From: Nioella ostreopsis
GTDB lineage: Bacteria > Pseudomonadota > Alphaproteobacteria > Rhodobacterales > Rhodobacteraceae
Reading direction: 5' to 3'
Length of the DNA: 64,000 nt
Assembly (NCBI RefSeq): GCF_004000255.1
Contig: NZ_RCIQ01000015.1
Span: forward strand, 1-64,000
This document shows, one piece after another, positions 31,676-40,774 of the stretch (its first letter is position 1; every line of letters begins with the position of its first letter). The translations under genes and the position numbers were made by a program. Below the pieces are notes generated by a model. It saw only the letters and a list, made by a program, of their open reading frames with translations, searched no databases and was not told the DNA's origin.

Positions 31676-34423
31676 ATGATCCTCCCCGAGGCGGAGATAT
31701 TCGACACCGCCGCGATCCGCGCGCGGCTGGATGCCGCCCTTGCCGACCAGAGCGACGCGAGCAAGATCCGGGCGCTGACCGTCGCCGAACTGCTAGCCGC
31801 ACAAAAGGCCGGGCGGGCTGCCATCAAGGAGGCCTTCGAGGCAAATCCACTGGTCGCGCGGCGCGTGACACGTGCCTATGCCTTCCTGACCGACGGCATG
31901 GTGACCGAGGCCATTCGCGTCGCCACAACCTATCTGCACCGCAACCCCAACCCGACCGAGGCCGAGCGCCTGGCGGTCATGGCCGTGGGCGGATCGGGGC
32001 GCGGGGAAATGGCCCCGTTCTCGGATGTCGACCTGCTGTTCGTGCTGCCCTACAAGATGACCGGTTGGGCAGAAAGCGTCATCGAATCGACGCTCTACAT
32101 CCTGTGGGATCTGCGCCTGAAGGTGGGTCATGCCAGCCGGTCGATCCCTGATTGCCTGCGGCTTGCGAAAGAGGATTTCACGATCCGCACATCGCTGCTG
32201 GAAATGCGTTACCTGACCGGGGATGCCGCCCTTGGGAACCAGTTGCATGACACGCTGCGCGAGCAGCTATTCGCGGGCACGGCCAGCGAATTCATCGACG
32301 CCAAGCTGGAAGAACGCGCCGAACGGCACAAGCGTCAGGGCGGCCAGCGCTACATGGTCGAGCCCAATGTCAAAGAGGGCAAGGGCGGCCTGCGCGACCT
32401 GCAGACGCTTTACTGGATCGCCAAGTATGAACATGGCGTCAATACGGTCGCCGAACTGGTGGAACATGGCGTCTTCCGGCAGGAGGAATTCAACGCCTTC
32501 GATGCGGCCGAACGGTTCCTCTGGGCCGTGCGCTGCCATATCCACCTGATCGCGGGCCGGGCACAGGATCAGCTGACATTCGATCTGCAGGTCGAGGTGG
32601 CCGCGCGCATCGGCTACACCGATCACAGCGGACGCCGCGCGGTGGAATATTTCATGCAGGATTATTTCCGGCACGCCACCCGCGTGGGCGAGTTGACCCG
32701 CATCTTCCTGACCGCGATGGAAGCCGCTCATCTGAAGCCCGAACCCCGGATCATCGGCTTTCTCAAGGGCCGCCGGATGCGCCGCAAGAAGCTGAAACCG
32801 GGCTATGAGCTCAAACAGGGGCGCCTTGCGGTGGTCGACGACGCCGTCTTCCTTTCGGACAAGCTGAACCTGTTGCGGCTGTTCGAGGAGGGCCTGCGCA
32901 CCGGCTACCTGATCCATCCCGACGCAATGCGGCTGGTGACGGCGAACCTGCGACTGATTGATGAAGAGATGCGCAGCGACAGGGAAGCGGTGCGGATCTT
33001 CCTCGACCTGCTGCTGAAGCACGGCAACCCCGAACGGGGCCTGCGCCGCATGAACGAGCTTGGGGTTCTGGCCGCCTTCATCCCGGAATTCGCCCCGGTC
33101 GTGGCGATGATGCAGTTCAACATGTATCACAGCTATACGGTGGATGAGCACACGATCCAGGTGGTCTCGACCCTCGCGCAGATTGAGCGGGAAGAGCTGA
33201 TCGAGGAACTGCCCGTCGCCTCCGGCATCCTCAAGGCGGGCGTGAACCGCAAGGTGCTGTACCTTGCCTGCCTGATCCACGATCTCGGCAAGGGCCGGGA
33301 CGAGGACCATTCGGTCGTAGGCGCCCAGATCGCCCGGCGCATCTGTCCGCGTCTGGGGCTGAAACAGGACGAATCTGACACGGTGGAATGGCTGGTGCGT
33401 CATCACCTGCTGATGTCCGACATGGCCCAGAAACGCGATATCGGCGATATTCGCACGGTGCGCGATTTCGCCAAGGCGGTGAAAACCAAGTCGCGGCTCG
33501 ATCTGCTGACCGTGCTGACCGTTTGCGATATTCGCGGCGTCGGCCCCAATGTCTGGAACAACTGGAAAGCGACGCTTTTGCGCGGGCTCTACCGGGCCAC
33601 CGCCGTGGCGCTGGAAACCGGGCTGGAAGACCTCAACCGCGAGAAGCGCGAAGGCGAGGCCAAGAAGGCCCTGCGCGAGCGGCTGGAAGATTGGGACCGC
33701 AAGGCCCTGAAGACCGAAACCGACCGGCATTATGGTCCCTATTGGCAGGGGTTGGACACCGATACACAGGCGGTGATTGCCGGCCTGCTGCGGGATCTGC
33801 CCAACAACGAGATTCGCATCGACACGGCGCAGGATATCGACCGCGACGCGACCCGCGTCTGCTTTGCCCTGGCAGATCACCCCGGCATCTTCTCGCGTCT
33901 TGCAGGGGCGCTGAGCCTTGTCGGCGCCAATGTGGTGGATGCACGGACCTACACCACCAAGGACGGCTATGCGACCGCCGTCTTCTGGGTGCAGGACGCT
34001 GAGGGCCATCCCTACGAGGCCAGCCGCCTGCCGCGCCTGACCACCATGATCCAGAAGACCCTGAGGGGCGAGGTCGTTGCCAGCCAGGCCCTCGACAAGC
34101 GCGACAAGATCAAGAAGCGCGAACGCCCCTTCAACGTGCCCACCAACATCACCTTCGATAATGAAGGATCCGAGATTTACACGATCATCGAGGTCGACAC
34201 CCGTGACCGGCCTGGCCTGCTTTACGACCTGACCAAGACGCTGGCCGCCTCGAACATCTACATCTCGTCGGCCGTCATCGCGACCTATGGCGAACAGGTG
34301 ATCGACACCTTCTACGTCAAGGACATGTTCGGGCTGAAGCTGCACGCCAAACACCGACAGGACGCGCTGGAGAAGAAGCTGCGAGAGGCCATTGCCCGCG
34401 TGGCGGAACGGGCGGGGGCATGA
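31676..34423 (+). CDS. glnD: PII uridylyltransferase / uridylyl-removing enzyme
   Basis: A sensor of nitrogen status that uridylylates and deuridylylates PII. From ATG 31676 it has 915 residues. The nucleotidyltransferase motif GGSGRGEMAPFSDVDLLF is at about 105-122, the HD domain (LIHDLGKGRDEDHSV) near 535, and two ACT domains lie in the last 180 residues (DHPGIFSRLAGALSL and DRPGLLYDLTKTLA). The frame is open upstream into the end of the lpoA-like gene, so an earlier non-ATG start is possible. Its stop overlaps murJ (ATGA). Confidence 0.95.
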   Translation: MILPEAEIFDTAAIRARLDAALADQSDASKIRALTVAELLAAQKAGRAAIKEAFEANPLVARRVTRAYAFLTDGMVTEAIRVATTYLHRNPNPTEAERLAVMAVGGSGRGEMAPFSDVDLLFVLPYKMTGWAESVIESTLYILWDLRLKVGHASRSIPDCLRLAKEDFTIRTSLLEMRYLTGDAALGNQLHDTLREQLFAGTASEFIDAKLEERAERHKRQGGQRYMVEPNVKEGKGGLRDLQTLYWIAKYEHGVNTVAELVEHGVFRQEEFNAFDAAERFLWAVRCHIHLIAGRAQDQLTFDLQVEVAARIGYTDHSGRRAVEYFMQDYFRHATRVGELTRIFLTAMEAAHLKPEPRIIGFLKGRRMRRKKLKPGYELKQGRLAVVDDAVFLSDKLNLLRLFEEGLRTGYLIHPDAMRLVTANLRLIDEEMRSDREAVRIFLDLLLKHGNPERGLRRMNELGVLAAFIPEFAPVVAMMQFNMYHSYTVDEHTIQVVSTLAQIEREELIEELPVASGILKAGVNRKVLYLACLIHDLGKGRDEDHSVVGAQIARRICPRLGLKQDESDTVEWLVRHHLLMSDMAQKRDIGDIRTVRDFAKAVKTKSRLDLLTVLTVCDIRGVGPNVWNNWKATLLRGLYRATAVALETGLEDLNREKREGEAKKALRERLEDWDRKALKTETDRHYGPYWQGLDTDTQAVIAGLLRDLPNNEIRIDTAQDIDRDATRVCFALADHPGIFSRLAGALSLVGANVVDARTYTTKDGYATAVFWVQDAEGHPYEASRLPRLTTMIQKTLRGEVVASQALDKRDKIKKRERPFNVPTNITFDNEGSEIYTIIEVDTRDRPGLLYDLTKTLAASNIYISSAVIATYGEQVIDTFYVKDMFGLKLHAKHRQDALEKKLREAIARVAERAGA

Positions 34424-35970
34424 ACACCCGGCCCATCCGTCTGCTCAGTGGTATCCTGACCGTAGGCGGCTGGACCATGGCCAGCCGGGTGCTCGGCTTC
34501 GTGCGGGAGATCATGCTGACGGCGTTGATCGGCCCCGGCCCGGTGATGGATGCCTTCGTCGCCGCCTTTCGCCTGCCCAACCTCTTCCGTCGCTTCTTTG
34601 CCGAGGGCGCGTTCAACGCCGCCTTCGTGCCGATGTATTCGAAGAAATCCGAGGCGGGTGAGGACGCGACTGGCTTTGCCCGCGATGCGCTGTCGGGGCT
34701 TGGCCTCGTGGTGCTGCTTCTGGTGGGGCTCGGCATGGTCTTCATGCCGGCGCTGGTCTGGGCCACGGCGGGCGGGTTCGTGGGCGATGAGCGCTTCGAC
34801 ATGGCCGTGGGGTTCGGCCATGTCGTCTTTCCCTATATCTTCTTCATGTCGCTGGCGGCGCTACTGTCCGGGGTGCTGAATTCCCATGGCCGGTTCGCGG
34901 CGGCGGCGGCGGCCCCGGTTCTGCTCAATATCTTCGTGATCGCAGCGATGACCCTTGGCGCGGTCATGGGCGGTTCTGTCATCACCTGGCTGATCTGGGC
35001 GATCCCGGTCGCGGGCGTGGCGCAGCTGGCGCTTGTCTGGGGCGCAGGGGATCGCGCTGGCATCCGCATCCGCCCGTCCCGCCCCCGCTGGACGCCCGAG
35101 ATGAAGCATCTGGTGGCCGTGGGCGTGCCCGCCGCGCTCGCCAACGGCGTGGCGCAGATCAACCTGGTGGTGGGGCAGCTTGTGGCATCGTCAACCGAGG
35201 GCGCGATCAGCTGGCTCTTTGCCGCCGACCGGCTCTATCAGCTGCCGCTTGGCGTGGTGGGCATCGCCATCGGAATCGTGCTGCTGCCGGAACTGTCGCG
35301 GCGGCTGAAGGCCGAGGATACGACGGGCGCGCGCCATTCCCTCTCCCGCGCGTTTGAATTCGCGCTGATCCTGACCCTGCCCTGCGCGGTGGTCTTCCTG
35401 CTGATCCCTCTGCCCATTGTCTCGGTCCTCTACGAACGCGGCCAGACCGACGCCGCCGACAGCGCGGCGATTGCCGGGGCGCTGGCGATCTACGGGCTCG
35501 GCCTGCCGGCCTTCGTGCTGCAAAAGCTGCAACAGCCGGTGTTCTTCGCGCGCGAGGATACGGCAACGCCCTTCCGCTATGCGCTTGTCGCCATGGCGAT
35601 CAATGCGGCGCTGGCCTTTGGCTTGATGCCGCTGATCGGCTGGCTGGCCCCGGCGGTCGCGGCCACCACGGCGGCCTGGGCGATGACCCTGATGCTGTGG
35701 CTCGGGGCGCGCGGGTTTGGTGAGGCGGCGCGGCTCGACGCAAAATCCCGCCGCGCGGCACCGCGTATCCTGCTGGCCTCCGCGCTGATGGGGGGGCTGT
35801 GCTGGGGTCTGGTCTGGCTGCTGTCAGGGGCATTGCAGACAGACGGGCTGCGCTATGCGGCACTGGCGGGCGTGATCGTGGTCGGGATGCTCTCTTACAC
35901 TGTCTTCGGGCAGATGACCGGCGCATTCCGGCTGGCGGAGATCAAGGCCAGCCTCAGGCGCAATCGCTGA
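34420..35970 (+). CDS. murJ: Lipid II flippase MurJ (MviN)
   Basis: A 516-residue membrane protein of the MOP superfamily with about 14 helices that moves lipid II across the inner membrane. VLGFVREIMLTALIGPGPVM and AFRLPNLFRRFFAEGAFNAA contain the essential Arg and the loop typical of MurJ. The ATG overlaps the glnD stop, a conserved alphaproteobacterial arrangement. A very stable nested hairpin follows. Confidence 0.95.
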   Translation: MNTRPIRLLSGILTVGGWTMASRVLGFVREIMLTALIGPGPVMDAFVAAFRLPNLFRRFFAEGAFNAAFVPMYSKKSEAGEDATGFARDALSGLGLVVLLLVGLGMVFMPALVWATAGGFVGDERFDMAVGFGHVVFPYIFFMSLAALLSGVLNSHGRFAAAAAAPVLLNIFVIAAMTLGAVMGGSVITWLIWAIPVAGVAQLALVWGAGDRAGIRIRPSRPRWTPEMKHLVAVGVPAALANGVAQINLVVGQLVASSTEGAISWLFAADRLYQLPLGVVGIAIGIVLLPELSRRLKAEDTTGARHSLSRAFEFALILTLPCAVVFLLIPLPIVSVLYERGQTDAADSAAIAGALAIYGLGLPAFVLQKLQQPVFFAREDTATPFRYALVAMAINAALAFGLMPLIGWLAPAVAATTAAWAMTLMLWLGARGFGEAARLDAKSRRAAPRILLASALMGGLCWGLVWLLSGALQTDGLRYAALAGVIVVGMLSYTVFGQMTGAFRLAEIKASLRRNR

Positions 35971-35978
35971 TATCAGGC

Positions 35979-36085
35979 GCGGGCGCGGGCCGGGGTGCGG
36001 GCTGGCGCGGCGCGCCCTCTCCGCCAGAACCGGCCTGACCTGCGCCAGCCAGGGTGGGTGGGTGGGCACCCCGGCCCGCGCCCGC
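35979..36085. repeat. Nested GC-rich inverted repeats between murJ and the rhomboid-like gene
   Basis: A 20-bp perfect inverted repeat (35979-35998 with 36066-36085) encloses a second perfect 9-bp one (GGCTGGCGC at 36000-36008 with GCGCCAGCC at 36042-36050). The structure fills the gap between convergent genes. There is no T-run, so it is not a textbook terminator, but as RNA it would be extremely stable on either strand and may block transcription or protect 3' ends. Confidence 0.8.
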
Positions 36086-36090
36086 CACGT

Positions 36091-36774
36091 TCACCGCTGG
36101 CGCATCCGGTTCAGGATCCGCTGCCAACCACCGGGGCTGACGATGAAGGACAAAATGAACCCGGCGACGAAGCCCGACAGGTCCGCCACCACATCGCCGT
36201 AATTGCCCTGCAGCGTCGCAAAGATCAGCTGGATCGCCAGCAGCATCCCAATCAGCCCGAAGGCCCGCATCTGGTTTTCCCCGGCGACGCCCAGATTGAT
36301 CCACCGGATAAAGGAAAACGCGCCGATCAGCCCGTAGACACCGGGATAGCCGCCAATCAGAGGATAGCCGGAATCGAGCACCAGCACGAAGGCCAGCGCG
36401 CCCACGATGGCCGAGACCCAGAAGACCAGCAGGAAGGCCAGCGGCGAAAACACCTCGGCCACCATCTTGCCGATGGCCAGGATGAAGACGACTACGAAGG
36501 CCACATGCACGAACCCGCCATGCAGCAGCGGATAGGCTGCGAACCGGACCAGTTGTTCCGGCGGATAGCTGCGATTGGCGCGCATCCATTCCCAGACAGA
36601 GTCCAGAACCGCGTAATCCTGCATCGCCGCGATGCGCCAGCCGACGCCGCCCGCCCCACCCAGAAGCCCCGCCGTGGCCAGCTGGAACATCAGCTCCAGC
36701 CCGCCCATCACGACCGCCAGCCCGACCACCACTGGCGGCAGCGCATTGAACGGGGAATTGCTGCTTGCGTCCAT
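36091..36774 (-). CDS. Rhomboid-family membrane protein lacking catalytic residues
   Basis: A 227-residue protein with about six membrane helices and the rhomboid pattern HGGFVHVAF in the second helix. Active rhomboids have Ser in GxSG and His in the last helix (AHLGG). Here the corresponding segments read GGYPGVYGLIGAF and VVADLSGFVAGF, with Pro and Asp in their place. It is probably an inactive rhomboid that binds membrane proteins without cutting them. Start at 36774 has GGGAAG just upstream. Confidence 0.8.
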   Translation of the reverse strand: MDASSNSPFNALPPVVVGLAVVMGGLELMFQLATAGLLGGAGGVGWRIAAMQDYAVLDSVWEWMRANRSYPPEQLVRFAAYPLLHGGFVHVAFVVVFILAIGKMVAEVFSPLAFLLVFWVSAIVGALAFVLVLDSGYPLIGGYPGVYGLIGAFSFIRWINLGVAGENQMRAFGLIGMLLAIQLIFATLQGNYGDVVADLSGFVAGFILSFIVSPGGWQRILNRMRQR

Positions 36775-36887
36775 CTTCCCATTGTCCCTTATGTTGACGG
36801 GCCTCGCCCCCATGGGTAAGCGAGGCGCGCGCGGATGAAAAGGCGCCCTTTGCGCGCGAAGGGCAAGAGGACCGAAAGGCCAGAGCT

Positions 36888-37910
36888 ATGAGCAGCACCA
36901 AGTTCACCCCCCGCGTTTTCTCGGGAATGCAGCCCTCGGGCGATCTGCATCTGGGCAACTACCTGGGCGCGATGAAGCGTTGGGTGGATATGCAGGATGC
37001 CGGCCAGCATGAAACGGTCTATTGCATGGTCGATCTGCACGCCATCACGGTCTGGCAGGATCCAGCCGCTTTGTCCCGCGCCACGCGAGAGCTTTGCGCC
37101 GGGTTTATTGCGGCTGGGATCGACCCGGAAAAATCCATCCTGTTCAACCAGTCCCAGGTGCCCGAACACGCGCAGCTGGCATGGATTTTCAACTGCGTCG
37201 CCCGCATGGGCTGGATGGGCCGCATGACCCAGTGGAAGGACAAGTCCGGCAAGAATGCCGAAGCCGCCTCGCTCGGGCTTCTTGCCTACCCTGCGCTCAT
37301 GGCCGCCGACATTCTGGTCTATCACGCCACCCATGTGCCCGTGGGCGAGGACCAGAAACAGCACCTTGAACTGACCCGCGACATCGCCGCGAAGTTCAAC
37401 CATGATTATGACGTCGAGTATTTCCCCATCACCGAACCGGTGATCGAAGGCGCGGCCACGCGGGTGATGAACCTGCAGGACGGGACGAAGAAGATGTCCA
37501 AGTCCGATCCCTCGGACAAGACGCGCATCAACCTGACCGACGATGCCGATGCCATCGCCAAAAAGATCAAAAAGGCCAAGACCGACCCCGACCCGCTGCC
37601 CGAAACCGTCGAGGGGCTGGAGAGCCGGCCCGAGGCGCGCAACCTCGTCAATATCTGGGCCGCTCTGGCCGATACCACGGTCGAGGATGTGGTGGCGCAG
37701 AACGCGGGCAAGATGTTCGGTTATTTCAAGCAGGACCTCGCCGACCTTGCGGTCGAAAAGCTGGCCCCGATTTCGGACGAAATGGCCCGGCTGATGCAGG
37801 ACCAGGCCGAGATCGACCGGATCCTGGGCCGCGGGGCCGAGCGGGCAAGCGAGATCGCCGCGCCGATCCTGGCGCAGACCTACGATATCGTCGGCATGGT
37901 CCGCAGCTAA
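36888..37910 (+). CDS. trpS: Tryptophanyl-tRNA synthetase
   Basis: A 340-residue class I synthetase that charges tRNA-Trp. [20 protein letters not shown] carries the HIGH-equivalent HLGN near residue 20, and [10 protein letters not shown] carries KMSKS near 200. [20 protein letters not shown] is the Trp-specific region. The length fits the family. A perfect inverted repeat begins 44 bp beyond its stop. Confidence 0.96.
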   Translation: MSSTKFTPRVFSGMQPSGDLHLGNYLGAMKRWVDMQDAGQHETVYCMVDLHAITVWQDPAALSRATRELCAGFIAAGIDPEKSILFNQSQVPEHAQLAWIFNCVARMGWMGRMTQWKDKSGKNAEAASLGLLAYPALMAADILVYHATHVPVGEDQKQHLELTRDIAAKFNHDYDVEYFPITEPVIEGAATRVMNLQDGTKKMSKSDPSDKTRINLTDDADAIAKKIKKAKTDPDPLPETVEGLESRPEARNLVNIWAALADTTVEDVVAQNAGKMFGYFKQDLADLAVEKLAPISDEMARLMQDQAEIDRILGRGAERASEIAAPILAQTYDIVGMVRS

Positions 37911-37954
37911 GTCTCTGCGCAGCACCGCACCGAGCCCCTGCGAAAACGGTGACT

Positions 37955-37996
37955 TCTCCTTGGCCCGGCTCCTCTTATTGTGCCGGGCCAAGGAGA
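37955..37996 (+). promoter_or_regulatory. 15-bp perfect hairpin enclosing the ribosome-binding site of the glyoxalase-like gene
   Basis: TCTCCTTGGCCCGGC (37955-37969) and its exact inverse (37982-37996) are separated by 12 bases. The right arm contains AAGGAG (37990-37995), the ribosome-binding site seven bases before the ATG at 38003. In RNA the site would be fully paired. No T-run follows, so termination of trpS is less likely than translational control or a processing signal. Confidence 0.7.
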
Positions 37997-38002
37997 CACG
38001 CC

Positions 38003-38488
38003 ATGAGTTACACCGCAGACCCGGGCATGGGGATCGGCCATGTCCATCTGAAAGTATCCGACCTTGACCGGTCCATCGCCTTTTATCGCGATGTGATCGG
38101 GCTGGAAGTTCAGCAGCGTTACGGCCCCGGCGCGGCGTTTATGTCGGCGGGCGGTTATCACCACCATCTGGGGCTGAACACCTGGGAAAGCCGGGGCGGC
38201 ATGCGCCCGCCGCGCGGCACGACCGGGCTCTACCACGTCGCTTTCCTCTACCCGACGCGTGTGGCACTGGCGATGGCCGTGGCGCAGGTGGCTGCCGCAG
38301 GTGTTCCGCTGGTCGGCGCGGCCGATCATGGCGTCAGCGAGGCGGTCTACCTGGAAGACCCCGATGGCAACGGGATCGAGCTCTACTGGGACCGCCCGCA
38401 GGCCGAATGGCCACGCGACGCGGCGGGCAACCTGGAGATGGGCAACGCGCCGCTCGACATGGCGGGGCTGCTGGCACTGGCGGCGTGA
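38003..38488 (+). CDS. VOC-fold protein (glyoxalase / extradiol dioxygenase type)
   Basis: A 161-residue protein with the vicinal-oxygen-chelate fold. GIGHVHLKVSDLDRSIAFY is the first module with a metal-ligand His, GLYHVAF the second His, and DPDGNGIELYWDRP the metal-ligand Glu. It resembles CatE-like catechol dioxygenase or BrmE-type proteins of unknown substrate. Start 38003 has AAGGAG, which lies inside the hairpin described at 37955. Confidence 0.85.
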   Translation: MSYTADPGMGIGHVHLKVSDLDRSIAFYRDVIGLEVQQRYGPGAAFMSAGGYHHHLGLNTWESRGGMRPPRGTTGLYHVAFLYPTRVALAMAVAQVAAAGVPLVGAADHGVSEAVYLEDPDGNGIELYWDRPQAEWPRDAAGNLEMGNAPLDMAGLLALAA

Positions 38489-38555
38489 TCCGCCGGTTTA
38501 ACCTTTTGGCAGGCTTTCGCAGCGATGATGCCGCCAGTCTTGTACGGGAGGAGCC

Positions 38556-38672
38556 ATGAAGACAGCCAAACAACCGCCAAGGGCACCGGGCAAACCGCCT
38601 TCAACCAGCTCGGGCGCGCGGCCTGCGCCGATGTCATACCAGCTCGGATTTACGTCTGGACCTATGACCTAA
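38556..38672 (+). CDS. 38-residue Pro/Ser-rich small protein
   Basis: ATG at 38556 follows GGGAGGAG four bases upstream, a strong ribosome-binding site, and the frame ends in TAA at 38670-38672, 36 bp before ilvE. The product is polar and rich in Pro, Ser, Gly and Lys, with no membrane segment. It has no run of Leu, Ile or Val codons, so it does not look like an ilv attenuation leader. Confidence 0.45.
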   Translation: MKTAKQPPRAPGKPPSTSSGARPAPMSYQLGFTSGPMT

Positions 38673-38708
38673 TCTGCCCCATGCTGTCGCCAAGAAGGAG
38701 GATCCCCA

Positions 38709-39572
38709 ATGGCGACCGGCAAGAATATCCGCACGTGGTTCGAAGGCAAATGGCATGACGGCAATGTGCCGATCATGAACGCAGCCGATCACGGCGCCTG
38801 GCTCGGCGGCACCGTCTTCGACGGGGCGCGCTATGCCTTCGGGCTGGCACCCGACCTGCTGGCCCATTGCGAGCGGGTGAACCGCTCGGCCAAGGCCCTG
38901 ATGATGGAGCCCACCCATACCGGGCAGGAAATTTTCGATATCGTGTGGGAGGGCATCCGGCTCTACCCCGAGGACACACCGCTGTATATCCGGCCGATGT
39001 ACTGGACCATAGACGGCGGTCATTCGGCGATCGTGCCGAAGCCGGACTCGACCGGGTTCGCGGTCTGTCTGGAAGAAATCCCGCTGTCGCCACCCGATGC
39101 CACGGTCCGGCTCGGCACCACCCAGTTCCGCCGCCCGGTGCTGGCCGACAACGTGACCAACGCCAAGGCAGGCTGCCTCTACCCCAACAATGCAAGGATG
39201 CTGGCCGAGGTGCGCGCCAAGGGCTTCGACAACGCGCTGGTGGCCGATGCCATGGGCAATGTCGCCGAAAGCGCCACCGCCAATGTCTTCATCGTCAAAG
39301 ATGGCGTGGTGAAAACGCCGATCCCGAACGGCACCTTCCTGTCGGGCATCACCCGCGCGCGCCACATCAAGAACCTGCGCGCGGCGGGCCACGAGGTGCG
39401 CGAGGAGGTGCTGAGCTTCGACGACGTGCGCGCCGCGGACGAGGTCTTCCTGTCGGGCAACATGTCCAAGGTCACCCCGGTGGTGGAGTTCGACGGGACG
39501 AATTACCAGGTCGGTCCGGTCACGCGCGAGGCGCTGAAGCTCTATTGGGACTGGGCGAAGTCCGAAGGCTGA
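38709..39572 (+). CDS. ilvE: Branched-chain amino acid aminotransferase
   Basis: A 287-residue fold-type IV PLP enzyme. NVTNAKAGCLYPNNARM contains the PLP Lys; GNVAESATANVFIVKDG and PNGTFLSGITRA carry the cofactor-phosphate and Glu sites. It interconverts Val, Leu and Ile with their 2-oxo acids. A D-amino-acid transaminase role is less likely. AAGGAGGATCCCC precedes the start. It ends ten bases from the convergent nuclease-family gene. Confidence 0.9.
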   Translation: MATGKNIRTWFEGKWHDGNVPIMNAADHGAWLGGTVFDGARYAFGLAPDLLAHCERVNRSAKALMMEPTHTGQEIFDIVWEGIRLYPEDTPLYIRPMYWTIDGGHSAIVPKPDSTGFAVCLEEIPLSPPDATVRLGTTQFRRPVLADNVTNAKAGCLYPNNARMLAEVRAKGFDNALVADAMGNVAESATANVFIVKDGVVKTPIPNGTFLSGITRARHIKNLRAAGHEVREEVLSFDDVRAADEVFLSGNMSKVTPVVEFDGTNYQVGPVTREALKLYWDWAKSEG

Positions 39573-39581
39573 TCCGCTCGA

Positions 39582-40625
39582 TCATCCGGTGAACCGCCTC
39601 AGATAATCGTCGGAATAATCCACCTCCAGCTCGATCCAGATCGGCAGGTGGTCCGACATCTCGTAGGTTGTCCAACCCTTGTAGGACCGGTCCCAATTGG
39701 CATAGGGCTCGCCGCGCATCGCCTCGGCATGGGGTTGGTAATGGTCGGCATCCTCGGCCCGAAACACCGCCCCGCGCCAGTCGAAACTGCCCTTGGCCAG
39801 AAGCCGCGTTTTCACGTCCTCCTTGGTGAAGGCGATCTGGTCGTAATGCTTGGTCCCGCCCAGGTTGGTCGCGCCGAACAGAGGCACATGCAGCCCCTCA
39901 TCCGTCATCGCCTGCATGATCGGGTCGCCCGCCGCCTCGATATTCATGTCGCCAAGCAGCACATGCACCTCATCCGTCTGTTCCGACCGACGCGCCAGCA
40001 CCTTCGAAATCGCCCGGATTTCGGCGGCCCGCAGCGCATGATCCGCCGCGCTGCTGCCCCCATAGAGGATATGCGCGCTGCAGAGCGTAAAGCGGAACCA
40101 CCCGGCCTGAAACGACGCGAAGAAGGGTGAGCGGGCGATCTGTCGCCCCTCGATCAGCGCCTCCTGCGGCAGCACCAGTTCCCCGATCAGATTCTTGAAC
40201 CGCACCCGGTTGCGGTCATAGAGAAACGCCATGCGTTCGTTGTTGCCGGGGCCACCCTCGGTCACGTCATTGACGAAATAATCCCAGTTGGGGCCAAGCA
40301 GCCGGACCAGCCGTTCCAGCGGTTTCAGGTCCTGTTTCACCTCCTGCACCGCGCAGATATCGAAGCTGTCGATGATCTCGGCGATGTAATGATAGCTTTC
40401 ATCCATGCGCGGGCGGCCATCGTCGAAGGCGCGGATGTTCCATGACCCGATGATCAGCGATTTGGCCCGCCGCCGCCCGGTGATCTTGTCCCGCAGATGG
40501 GTGCGCAATTCCAGCAGGCGCGAGGCGATCCAGTCGGCCTTGCCGGGGTAGTCGACATCACGCCCGGCGGCGCGGGCGGCCTCTTCGGCGCGCCGATAGT
40601 CCTTGAGGTTATGATAGAAGGCCAT
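39582..40625 (-). CDS. Endonuclease/exonuclease/phosphatase family protein
   Basis: A 347-residue protein of the DNase I-like superfamily. GSWNIRAFDDGRP (first Asn), AVQEVKQ (metal Glu), LLGDMNIEA (catalytic Asp-Asn) and MSDHLPIW (Asp-His) are all intact, so it should be an active Mg-dependent phosphodiesterase or phosphatase. There is no signal peptide, so it acts in the cytosol. Start at 40625 (MAFYHNLKDY) chosen over 40649; GGGGGTGG lies ahead. Substrate unknown. Confidence 0.85.
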   Translation of the reverse strand: MAFYHNLKDYRRAEEAARAAGRDVDYPGKADWIASRLLELRTHLRDKITGRRRAKSLIIGSWNIRAFDDGRPRMDESYHYIAEIIDSFDICAVQEVKQDLKPLERLVRLLGPNWDYFVNDVTEGGPGNNERMAFLYDRNRVRFKNLIGELVLPQEALIEGRQIARSPFFASFQAGWFRFTLCSAHILYGGSSAADHALRAAEIRAISKVLARRSEQTDEVHVLLGDMNIEAAGDPIMQAMTDEGLHVPLFGATNLGGTKHYDQIAFTKEDVKTRLLAKGSFDWRGAVFRAEDADHYQPHAEAMRGEPYANWDRSYKGWTTYEMSDHLPIWIELEVDYSDDYLRRFTG

Positions 40626-40774
40626 GCCACCCCCTTTTTGCACAGGCAATCAACACTATCAGACAGCCTATCACAGCGCTGCGCCACAATGGTTAACAAC
40701 AGCTTGTGAAACCTTCTGTTGCCTGCGCCCCGCACCTCGGTCATGATGGCCGGCGGTGAATATGGGAGCGGTCC

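Noticed and set aside
32267-34354. A 695-codon minus-strand frame
   Set aside because: Fully antisense to glnD, rich in His, Gln and Gly as mirrored high-GC codons are.
37955-37996. Intrinsic terminator of trpS
   Set aside because: The stem is perfect, but the following bases are CACGCCATG with no T-run, and the stem contains the next gene's ribosome-binding site.
38556-38672. Leader peptide for attenuation of ilvE
   Set aside because: No cluster of Leu, Ile or Val codons and no terminator/antiterminator pair before ilvE.
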